From assembly GCA_903873565.1 (NCBI GenBank), contig CAIQOY010000378.1, forward strand, positions 1-6,144: a stretch of 6,144 nucleotides of DNA. Direction: 5' to 3'. This document shows positions 1 through 5,163 of this stretch, piece by piece. Position 1 is the stretch's first letter; every line of letters starts with the position of its first letter. The notes under the pieces were generated by a model. The model saw only the letters and a list, made by a program, of their open reading frames with translations. It made no database searches and was not told the origin of the DNA. Made by a program: the position numbers and the translations under genes. This DNA comes from an uncultured Actinomycetes bacterium. Its GTDB lineage: Bacteria; Actinomycetota; Thermoleophilia; Gaiellales; F1-60-MAGs149.

Positions 1-506
1 ACCTTGGCCGAGCGGGCGGGGGCCGAGACCAGCCGCAGGTTGGCCGGGATCCGCGGGCGGGGCGGGACGGCGACCGTCGGCTCGATCTCCGCCGAGTAGG
101 CGAAGGGCAGCAGGATCGAGCGCAGTCGGCCCGTCTGCATCGCCGCATCGACGGTGCGGGTGTAGTCGATGCGCGCGTCGAGCTCGGCCGGGACCATCTG
201 GGCCTTCTGCTTGTCGACCGTGACGTTGACGGTGCCGCTCAGCCGGGGGCCGAGCTCGGCCTTGAGACGCTCCTTCGCGGCGGCGGGCGAGAGGCCGCCG
301 ATCTCGACGCCCGCCACGCTGACGCCGGGCGCCACGTCGCCGCGGTACATCAGGCCGCGCACGACGATCAGGCCGATCAGCGCGACGAGGCCCAGCACCA
401 GGATCTGGCGCAGGCGCGTGTTGCGGCGGCGGGGGGCCGGTCGACGTCGACGATCGGGCCCTGCAGCGGGGCGTGGCCGGGTGCGGGCAGGGGTCGTCTT
501 CGCCAT
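1..506 (-). CDS. Membrane-anchored envelope protein with VanW/L,D-transpeptidase-type N-terminus (5' part, cut by window edge)
   Basis: Reading the minus strand from ATG at 506 gives an open frame of 168 codons to the window edge with no stop. Residues 1-33 are a basic, Pro/Arg-rich cytoplasmic tail. Residues about 34-52 form one hydrophobic segment (QILVLGLVALIGLIVV), so an N-terminal signal anchor with the rest outside the membrane is likely. Residues 59-81 (APGVSVAGVEIGGLSPAAAK and on) are the hallmark that opens peptidoglycan-binding-4 type regions in VanW-family proteins and in actinobacterial L,D-transpeptidases. The following stretch, with DARIDYTRTVDAAMQTGR near 110-127, fits that domain. 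The deciding C-terminal domain (VanW or YkuD) lies outside the window, so the enzyme class is open. A role in cell-wall binding or remodelling is inferred from family. GGAG lies 3 nt before the ATG. The gene is divergent from the sensor kinase gene. Confidence 0.8.
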   Translation of the reverse strand, partial: MAKTTPARTRPRPAAGPDRRRRPAPRRRNTRLRQILVLGLVALIGLIVVRGLMYRGDVAPGVSVAGVEIGGLSPAAAKERLKAELGPRLSGTVNVTVDKQKAQMVPAELDARIDYTRTVDAAMQTGRLRSILLPFAYSAEIEPTVAVPPRPRIPANLRLVSAPARSAK

Positions 507-521
507 CGTCTCCGGCGTCTG

Positions 522-527
522 ATGATA
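522..527 (-). promoter_or_regulatory. Candidate -10 box (TATCAT) for the envelope protein gene
   Basis: On the minus strand TATCAT matches five of six bases of the TATAAT consensus. It sits 15 nt before the ATG at 506, leaving room for a short leader that includes GGAG at 510-513. No clear TTGACA-like -35 hexamer is visible 16-18 nt upstream. It is one of the few AT-rich spots in the 82-bp divergent intergenic region. Confidence 0.45.
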
Positions 528-573
528 CCCCCGAATCGGCTTGCGCACTGCGATCCGGGCTCCCGAGCGGGTG

Positions 574-579
574 TACGAT
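574..579 (+). promoter_or_regulatory. Candidate -10 box (TACGAT), probably leaderless promoter of the kinase-regulator operon
   Basis: TACGAT ends 9 nt before the GTG at 589, the spacing expected if transcription begins at or next to the start codon. No Shine-Dalgarno sequence lies between the box and the GTG, which also points to a leaderless mRNA. No convincing -35 is visible. The hexamer recurs as TACGCT before three other genes in this window. I saw no LytTR-type direct repeat nearby that would indicate autoregulation. Confidence 0.4.
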
Positions 580-588
580 CATCGCATC

Positions 589-1992
589 GTGGAACCGGAC
601 CAGGCCGAGGAGCCCCGCCGCGAGGCCGCGTTCACGTGGGTCTCGAGCCAGCGCGGGGTCTCCGCCCGCGCCGGGCGCCGCCACTGGGCCGAGCTGCGCG
701 GCCCGGTCCTCGCGGCCGCGGTCCTCGCGCTCCTGGTGTCCGGGGTCACGGGCCTGGCGCTCGAGACCCTGGCGAACCGGGGCATCGACGCGATCTGGAC
801 CGTGCCGATCGTGGCGCTCCTCGTGTTCGGCCTCGTCGTCTCGCTGAGCCTGATCCGCAGCGGCGTGGGCTCTGACGAGCTGCTCGGCGGCGGGCGCGCC
901 GCCGGCATCCTCGAGGTGGCCGCGATCGCCACGCCGGTCCTGCACGACGGGCTCACGCCGGCGGCCGCGCAGCTCCTGGCCCGCGAGGCCCAGGGCCGGC
1001 TCGGGTTCGCGGCCGTGGCCGTGGCCGACCGCGGGCGCGTGCTCGCCCACGTGGGGCTGGCGGCCGACCACCACGGTGCGGGCACCGATGCCCCGCCGGG
1101 GGCCGTCCAGGCGATGGACGAGGCGCGGGTCGCGCGCCTGCCCGTCGGCTGGCGGCACGGCTGCGACTCGAACTGCCCCCTGCGCGCGGCCGTCGTGGGG
1201 CCGCTGCTGGTGCGCGGCCGGGTCGTCGGCTCGGTGATCGCCTTCTCGGAGGGCGCGCTCGAGGTCTCGGACCGCGACGTGGCCGCCGTCGAGTCGCTCT
1301 GCGGGCTCGTCTCGACGGCGCTCGCGGCCGGCGAGGTCGAGGTGCACGCCCGGGCCAGCGCCTCGGCGGAGCTGGCCGCCCTGCAGGCGCAGATCGAGCC
1401 GCACTTCCTGTTCAACGCGCTCAACACGATCGCCGCCTTCATCCGCACGCAGCCCGACGAGGCGCGGCGGCTGGTGATCACCTTCGCGGAGTACTGCCGC
1501 TCGACCCTGCGCCAGCCGGCCGCCTTCGTCTCGTTCGCCGAGGAGATGGCGCACGTCGAGGCCTACCTCGAGCTCGAGCAGGCGCGCTTCGGGCCCGACC
1601 TGATCGTGGAGCGCCGGATCGGCCCGGCCGCGCTCGACGTGATGGTGCCGCCCTTCCTCGTCCAGCCGCTGGTCGAGAACGCGATCAAGCACGGCAAGAC
1701 CGACGAGCCCCTGCGCGTGGTCGTGCGCGCCGACGTGCGCTTCGGCCGGCTGCGGGTGACCGTGCGCGACAACGGCCGCGGCATCTCCCGCGAGGACGCC
1801 GAGCACGTCCTCGAGCCGGGCTACGGCTCCGGGGCCGGCGGGCTCGGGCTCGCCTCGGTGCACCGCCGCATCCAGGCCCACTACGGCGAGCAGGGTCGCC
1901 TCCGGATCGCCTCGTCGCCGCTCTTCGGGACCTACGTCAGCGTGCTCGTCCCCGACCAGCCGCTGCGTGAGGCGGGGCAGTCCGCCGCATGA
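589..1992 (+). CDS. LytS-type sensor histidine kinase (two TM helices, GAF, His_kinase, HATPase)
   Basis: A 467-residue membrane sensor kinase that should autophosphorylate on His and pass phosphate to the regulator encoded just downstream. Order of parts: cytoplasmic tail 1-37; hydrophobic helices at about 38-58 and 68-90; GAF-like region about 108-248; His_kinase domain with the phospho-acceptor motif QIEPHFLFNALNTI (His272); HATPase_c with N box LVENAIKHG (Asn364), DNGRGI (394-399) and a glycine-rich GSGAGGLGLASVHRRI (413-428). This motif set is that of the LytS/YehU family. The usual multi-helix 5TM-LYT sensor is absent, leaving only two helices. The GAF part has the family's C-x3-C-P-L element (Cys192, Cys196). 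The GTG at 589 is chosen because a -10-like TACGAT lies 9 nt upstream; a TTG at 541 in the same frame would add 16 residues but would place the promoter inside the gene. The stop overlaps the regulator's ATG by 4 nt. The stimulus is unknown. Confidence 0.93.
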   Translation: MEPDQAEEPRREAAFTWVSSQRGVSARAGRRHWAELRGPVLAAAVLALLVSGVTGLALETLANRGIDAIWTVPIVALLVFGLVVSLSLIRSGVGSDELLGGGRAAGILEVAAIATPVLHDGLTPAAAQLLAREAQGRLGFAAVAVADRGRVLAHVGLAADHHGAGTDAPPGAVQAMDEARVARLPVGWRHGCDSNCPLRAAVVGPLLVRGRVVGSVIAFSEGALEVSDRDVAAVESLCGLVSTALAAGEVEVHARASASAELAALQAQIEPHFLFNALNTIAAFIRTQPDEARRLVITFAEYCRSTLRQPAAFVSFAEEMAHVEAYLELEQARFGPDLIVERRIGPAALDVMVPPFLVQPLVENAIKHGKTDEPLRVVVRADVRFGRLRVTVRDNGRGISREDAEHVLEPGYGSGAGGLGLASVHRRIQAHYGEQGRLRIASSPLFGTYVSVLVPDQPLREAGQSAA

Positions 1993-2720
1993 CCCTGCTG
2001 GCCCTGATCGTCGACGACGAGGCGCCGGCGCGCTCCGAGCTGCGCCACCTGCTCGGGGGCATCGACGGGGTCGAGGTGGCCGGCGAGGCGGCCTCGTCGC
2101 GCGAGGCCCTGACGCTGGCCGAGCGGATGGCGTACGACGTCGTCTTCCTCGACATCAACATGCCCGGCGACGCCGGCGGCATCGAGACGGCCCGCCGCCT
2201 CGCCGACCTGCCGAGCCGCCCGAGCGTGGTGTTCGTGACGGCGCACGACGACCGCGCGATCCAGGCCTTCGCGGTCGAGGCCGTCGACTACGTCCTCAAG
2301 CCCGTCCGCGAGGACCGCCTGGTGACGGCGGTGCGCCGGGTGGCCGCGATCCGCGCGGGCACCGCGCCGGGCGCCGGGACGGGCACGCGCGTGCCCGTGG
2401 TCGGCCCCGACGGCAGCACCGCGCTCGTCGACCCGGCGGAGGTCGCCTACGCCGAGGCCGACCGCGACCGCTCGCGGCTCGGCCTGGCCGACGGCCGCGT
2501 GCTCGAGTCGCCGCGCTCCCTGCGCGCCCTCGAGGACCTGCTGCCCGCGGGCTTCCTCCGGGTGCACCGCTCGCAGATCGTCAACCTCGCGCTGGTGGCC
2601 GCCGTCGAGCCCCTCGCCCAGGGCCGCGTGCAGGTGCGGCTCGCCGACCGCGACGGCACGACGGTCGAGGTGGCCCGCCGCCAGACCCGGGCCCTGCGCC
2701 AGGCCCTGGGCCTGCGCTGA
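1989..2720 (+). CDS. LytTR-family response regulator
   Basis: A 243-residue cytoplasmic response regulator and presumed partner of the upstream kinase, whose TGA overlaps this ATG (ATGA), implying translational coupling. The receiver domain spans about 4-118: the acidic pair Asp9-Asp10, phospho-acceptor Asp55 in FLDINMPG, Thr84 in FVTAHDD, and Lys104 in VLKP are all in place, so it should be phosphorylatable. After a Gly/Ala-rich linker (about 122-133) comes a LytTR DNA-binding domain at about 135-242, recognisable by EVAYAEADRD (151-160), FLRVHRSQIVNL (189-200) and the closing VARRQTRALRQAL. Length is typical of LytR/AgrA/YehT-like regulators. Homologues bind direct repeats upstream of target promoters; none was recognised in this window, so the targets are unknown. 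Cell-wall, autolysis or carbon-uptake genes are common targets of the family. Confidence 0.95.
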   Translation: MTLLALIVDDEAPARSELRHLLGGIDGVEVAGEAASSREALTLAERMAYDVVFLDINMPGDAGGIETARRLADLPSRPSVVFVTAHDDRAIQAFAVEAVDYVLKPVREDRLVTAVRRVAAIRAGTAPGAGTGTRVPVVGPDGSTALVDPAEVAYAEADRDRSRLGLADGRVLESPRSLRALEDLLPAGFLRVHRSQIVNLALVAAVEPLAQGRVQVRLADRDGTTVEVARRQTRALRQALGLR

Positions 2721-2731
2721 GCGGACGCGGC

Positions 2732-2737
2732 TACGCT
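2732..2737 (+). promoter_or_regulatory. Candidate -10 box (TACGCT) of a leaderless promoter for the 132-residue gene
   Basis: TACGCT lies in the 23-bp gap after the response regulator and ends 6 nt before the GTG at 2744. The gap contains no Shine-Dalgarno sequence. The arrangement resembles the kinase gene start and the minus-strand start at 4264. It suggests the downstream genes can be transcribed separately from the two-component operon. No -35 element is obvious, as any would lie inside the regulator gene. Confidence 0.4.
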
Positions 2738-2743
2738 CCGCCC

Positions 2744-3142
2744 GTGGACGACGCGCACGCGATCGAGGAGGCCCTCGCCGGGCTCGAGTCGGAGGACCGC
2801 CTGCGGGCGGCCGCGCCCGTGCTCGTCGACCGGGTCATGGACCGCCTCGACCTCGACGAGGACGAGCTCAACGCCGCCGCCCGCCGGGGCCTGCTCCTGG
2901 CCGCCGCGGAGGGCAACCCGTCGGAGTCGTCGGGGATCGGCTCGCGGGCCGCGCTCGAGACGGCGGCCGACCTCGCGGCCGACGGCTACGGCCCGCCGCT
3001 CGCGGCCGCGCTCCTCGCCCTCCACGGCGCGGTGCCGATCGACTGCCCGCTCGTGCGCGCGGCGGTCAGCGAGCTCCTGATCGACGAGCGGGTCGCGCTC
3101 GAGGGCCTCGCCGTCGTCGTCCTGCACCGCGCGCTCGGCTGA
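2744..3142 (+). CDS. Uncharacterised acidic helical protein, 132 residues
   Basis: I do not recognise this protein. The frame is open far upstream through the regulator gene in another phase, so the start must be chosen. GTG at 2744 is preferred because it follows the regulator's stop and has a TACGCT box 6 nt upstream, as other starts here do. The product is rich in Ala, Leu, Asp and Glu and looks all-helical: an acidic N-terminal half (Asp/Glu run around 34-41, DRLDLDEDEL), a polar Gly/Ser loop at 57-67 (EGNPSESSGIGS), then Ala/Leu helices to the end. The single Cys101 lies in VPIDCPLV. There is no signal peptide and no clear membrane segment, although 121-128 (GLAVVVLH) is hydrophobic. The stop is one base before the ATG of the cyclodeaminase-like gene, so the two are probably co-translated. 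No function is assigned. Confidence 0.75.
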   Translation: MDDAHAIEEALAGLESEDRLRAAAPVLVDRVMDRLDLDEDELNAAARRGLLLAAAEGNPSESSGIGSRAALETAADLAADGYGPPLAAALLALHGAVPIDCPLVRAAVSELLIDERVALEGLAVVVLHRALG

Positions 3143-3143
3143 G

Positions 3144-4028
3144 ATGGCCGGCCGCGACCCCGCCAAGGCGATCGCGCGGCTGCGCCCGACCGCCGTGCGC
3201 GCGGCCGTGCTCGCGGCGCTGACCCGGGCCGTCGACCCCTTCGAGGACCTGCCCGCGCCGCAGCGCGTCCTGCGCGGTGACGCCTGGACCGGGGTCGTCA
3301 CCACCGTCGACGACGACGGCTGGCGGGCCGTGCTCGTGACCGCGGGCGGCCGGCGCACGGCGTCGCGCAGCTGCACCCTGATCGATCCCGAGGGCGCCGT
3401 GGCCGCGGCCTTCGCGGCCGACGACGCCGCGCGCATCGCCACGGCCGCGGCCGTCGGGCTGGCCGCCCCGCGGATCCTGCGGCCCGGGCCCGCACGCGTC
3501 ACGCTGCTCGGGGCGGGGCCGCTCGGCCGGCGCGTCGCCGACGAGCTGCACGCGGCGATCGAGGTCGCCGACCTGCGCGTCCACGACCCCGACCCGGCGG
3601 CGCAGGCCTCCGCGGGGGAGATCGGCACGGCGGTCGGGTCGGCGCAGGACGCGGTGCGCGATGCCGACCTGATCGTGCTGGCCACGAACGCGCGCGATCC
3701 GGTGCTGCGGGCCGACTGGGTGGCCGAGGGGGCGTCGGTGATCGCCGCCGGCGCGGACCGGCCGGGACGGCGCGAGCTCGACTACCGGCTGCTCGCGGAG
3801 GCCTCCTTCGCGGCCTGCGACGCGCCGCGGATCGCGCGGGCCCTGGCCGACGACCTGCGCGACTGCGTCGCCGAGGGGCACCTGGACTGGCAGGAGGTGA
3901 CGCCGCTCGGCGTCGTGCTGCGCGGGGAGGCCGACGCCCGCGTGGCCGACGGCGACCTCGTCGTGGTCAAGCTGATCGACCCGGCACCCGCGGTGCTGGC
4001 GCTGGCGCGCCTCGCGCTCGGCGTCTAG
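3144..4028 (+). CDS. Ornithine cyclodeaminase/mu-crystallin family NAD(P)-binding protein
   Basis: A 294-residue soluble protein of the family that includes ornithine cyclodeaminase, archaeal alanine dehydrogenase, ketimine reductases and mu-crystallin. Visible family features: PQR at 39-41 (substrate-arginine position); CTLIDPEG at 77-84; ARIATAAAVGLAAPR at 96-110, matching the RTaA segment with Arg97; Rossmann motif LLGAGPLG (121-128) with an acidic residue ending the second strand (Asp148, favouring NAD); ADLIVLATNARDPVL (174-188); and GADRPGRREL (203-212), whose Asp205 falls where ornithine cyclodeaminase has its catalytic Asp. It is shorter than the usual 310-340 residues. The first ~40 residues are reduced, the family lysine is not evident, and the closing SvG..D..aA segment reads VVVKLIDPAPAV. 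Substrate therefore cannot be named. The ATG is 1 nt after the previous stop with no clear Shine-Dalgarno, suggesting coupling. Its TAG stop shares CTAG with the convergent gene. Confidence 0.85.
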   Translation: MAGRDPAKAIARLRPTAVRAAVLAALTRAVDPFEDLPAPQRVLRGDAWTGVVTTVDDDGWRAVLVTAGGRRTASRSCTLIDPEGAVAAAFAADDAARIATAAAVGLAAPRILRPGPARVTLLGAGPLGRRVADELHAAIEVADLRVHDPDPAAQASAGEIGTAVGSAQDAVRDADLIVLATNARDPVLRADWVAEGASVIAAGADRPGRRELDYRLLAEASFAACDAPRIARALADDLRDCVAEGHLDWQEVTPLGVVLRGEADARVADGDLVVVKLIDPAPAVLALARLALGV

Positions 4029-4264
4029 GTCTCGTCCATCATGCGGCGCATGTCCGCGATGATGTCGTGCCCGATGGCCGCGGTGACCTCGGGGTGGTCG
4101 AGGATGCGCTGCTGGCCATCGGCCTCGACGCGCTCCGTGACGTAGGAGTCCTGCAGGACGTCCTGGAGGTGGCGGCCCGAGTGGACCTCGCGCAGGACGT
4201 GCTGCGCGGCCTCCTCCTCACGGTGCTGGGGGCTGGTCGGGATGACGTCGTCGTGATCGCTCAT
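4025..4264 (-). CDS. Uncharacterised acidic small protein, 79 residues
   Basis: I do not recognise this small protein. It begins MSDHDDVIPTSP and is charged and probably helical throughout: a His/Glu/Gln-rich stretch at 14-40, then YVTERVEADGQQRIL, and an amphipathic C-terminal helix ending in DMRRMMDET. It has no signal peptide, membrane segment or cysteine. Its composition is much less Ala/Arg-dominated than the shadow frames around it, which supports real coding. The ATG at 4264 is preceded by TACGCT with a 7-nt gap and no Shine-Dalgarno, the same leaderless-like layout as two plus-strand starts here. It is divergent from mqnD across 71 bp. Its TAG stop overlaps that of the convergent cyclodeaminase-like gene. 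A plus-strand frame over the same bases (4067-4273) is considered a shadow. Confidence 0.7.
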   Translation of the reverse strand: MSDHDDVIPTSPQHREEEAAQHVLREVHSGRHLQDVLQDSYVTERVEADGQQRILDHPEVTAAIGHDIIADMRRMMDET

Positions 4265-4271
4265 GGGCCGT

Positions 4272-4277
4272 AGCGTA
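4272..4277 (-). promoter_or_regulatory. Candidate -10 box (TACGCT, minus strand) for the 79-residue gene
   Basis: On the minus strand TACGCT ends 7 nt before the ATG at 4264, with no ribosome binding site between. This fits leaderless transcription. It is the divergent counterpart of the TACGCT box at 4304-4309; the two face away from each other with 26 bp between them. No -35 is evident. Confidence 0.4.
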
Positions 4278-4303
4278 GCGTCGGACGAAGCGGGGGAGGC
4301 TGG

Positions 4304-4309
4304 TACGCT
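4304..4309 (+). promoter_or_regulatory. Candidate -10 box (TACGCT) for mqnD
   Basis: TACGCT lies 26 nt before the mqnD ATG. Unlike the other copies of this hexamer it leaves room for a leader of roughly 20 nt carrying a Shine-Dalgarno sequence. A weak -35 candidate, TCGGAC at 4281-4286, sits 17 nt upstream. Confidence 0.4.
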
Positions 4310-4325
4310 CGCCCGTCCCCGACCC

Positions 4326-4331
4326 GAGGAG
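4326..4331 (+). promoter_or_regulatory. Ribosome binding site (GAGGAG) of mqnD
   Basis: GAGGAG complements the 16S rRNA tail and lies 4 nt before the ATG at 4336, fixing that start. It is one of the clearest Shine-Dalgarno sequences in the window and contrasts with the leaderless-looking starts nearby. Confidence 0.7.
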
Positions 4332-4335
4332 CACG

Positions 4336-5163
4336 ATGCAGGTCCGCGTGGGCCACAGCCCAGATCCCGACGACGCCTTCATGGTGTGGGCGATCGCCGA
4401 GAACGCGCTCGACCTGCGCGGCCTCGAGATCGAGCTCGTCCCGGCGGACATCCAGACGCTCAACACGTGGGCCGCGGAGGGCCGCCTCGAGGCGACCGCC
4501 ATGTCCGTCGGCGCCTACCCCGGCGTGCAGGACGTCTACCGCCTGCTCGGCCACGGCGCCTCGCTCGGCGAGGGCTACGGCCCGGTCGTGATCGCGCAGG
4601 ACGAGGTCGCGCCCGCCGACCTCGCCGGCCGGCGCGTCGCCGTGCCCGGCCCGCAGACCACGGCCTTCCTCACCGCCCGCCTGGCCCTGCCGGCCTTCGA
4701 GCCGGTGCAGCTCGACTTCGAGGCGATCATGGACGCCGTCGCCTCGGGCGACGTCGCGGCCGGCGTCGTGATCCACGAGGGCCAGCTGACCTGGGAGCAG
4801 GAGGGCTTCCGGCGCGTGCTCGACCTCGGCGCCTGGTGGGAGGGCGAGACGGGCATGCCCCTGCCCCTCGGCGCCGTCGCCATGCGCCGCGACGTGCCGG
4901 AGGAGCGCGCCCGCGACCTCTCGGCCGTTCTGCGCGAGGCGGTGCGGGTGGGGATGGAGCACCGCGAGGAGGCCCTGGCCTACGCGATCGAGTACGGGCG
5001 CGGCATCGCCCCCGACCTCAACGACCGCTTCGTCGCCATGTACGTGAACGACCTCACGCTCGACTACGGCGAGCGCGGCCGCAAGGCGGTCGCCGCCCTG
5101 CTCGAGCGCGGCGCCGAGGCCGGCCTGCTGCCGAGCCCCGTGCGGCTCGACTTCCTCGACTAG
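4336..5163 (+). CDS. mqnD: 1,4-dihydroxy-6-naphthoate synthase (futalosine-pathway menaquinone biosynthesis)
   Basis: A 275-residue cytosolic enzyme of the periplasmic-binding-protein fold that cleaves cyclic dehypoxanthine futalosine to 1,4-dihydroxy-6-naphthoate, a late step of the alternative menaquinone route. The N-terminus VGHSPDPDDAFMVWA (5-19) is the MqnD signature, distinguishing it from its paralogue MqnA. Other family marks: TLNTWAAEGRLEATAMSVGAY split across 41-61; PGPQTTAFLTARL (104-116) with paired threonines; GVVIHEGQLTWE (143-154) carrying His147, equivalent by eye to the conserved active-site histidine; and PLPLGAVAMRRD (175-186). Length is normal and the gene looks intact. 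It is preceded by GAGGAG and a TACGCT box, so it is probably transcribed from its own promoter. No other mqn gene is present here. Its TAG stop overlaps the stop of the convergent SRPBCC gene through CTAG. Presence of this gene implies that the organism makes menaquinone by the futalosine route. Confidence 0.93.
   Translation: MQVRVGHSPDPDDAFMVWAIAENALDLRGLEIELVPADIQTLNTWAAEGRLEATAMSVGAYPGVQDVYRLLGHGASLGEGYGPVVIAQDEVAPADLAGRRVAVPGPQTTAFLTARLALPAFEPVQLDFEAIMDAVASGDVAAGVVIHEGQLTWEQEGFRRVLDLGAWWEGETGMPLPLGAVAMRRDVPEERARDLSAVLREAVRVGMEHREEALAYAIEYGRGIAPDLNDRFVAMYVNDLTLDYGERGRKAVAALLERGAEAGLLPSPVRLDFLD

Noticed and set aside
169..522. 117-codon plus-strand frame over the envelope protein gene
   Set aside because: Lies opposite the minus-strand frame that carries a TM segment and a recognisable GVSVAGVEIGG motif. 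The plus-strand translation ends in an Arg-rich run typical of a shadow.
541..588. Upstream TTG start that would lengthen the sensor kinase by 16 residues
   Set aside because: The extension covers the TACGAT promoter-like box and has no ribosome binding site; GTG at 589 fits the spacing pattern seen at other starts.
579..1481. 300-codon minus-strand frame opposite the sensor kinase
   Set aside because: Ser/Ala/Arg/Thr-rich shadow with no recognisable domain; the kinase frame is unambiguous.
1967..3142. A continuous 391-codon plus-strand frame
   Set aside because: Its first two thirds overlap the response regulator in another phase and read as Arg/Pro/Gly-rich shadow. Only the part from GTG 2744 looks like a gene and is annotated separately.
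2447..3685. 412-codon minus-strand frame spanning the regulator, unknown gene and cyclodeaminase-like gene
   Set aside because: Low-complexity Arg/Ala/Ser composition with no domain motif; it lies opposite three better-supported genes, as expected of antisense frames in GC-rich DNA.
4067..4273. 68-codon plus-strand frame opposite the 79-residue gene
   Set aside because: It looks moderately protein-like, so it was considered. However, it has no ribosome binding site or promoter-like box, and the minus-strand frame has a better start context and shares the CTAG stop arrangement.
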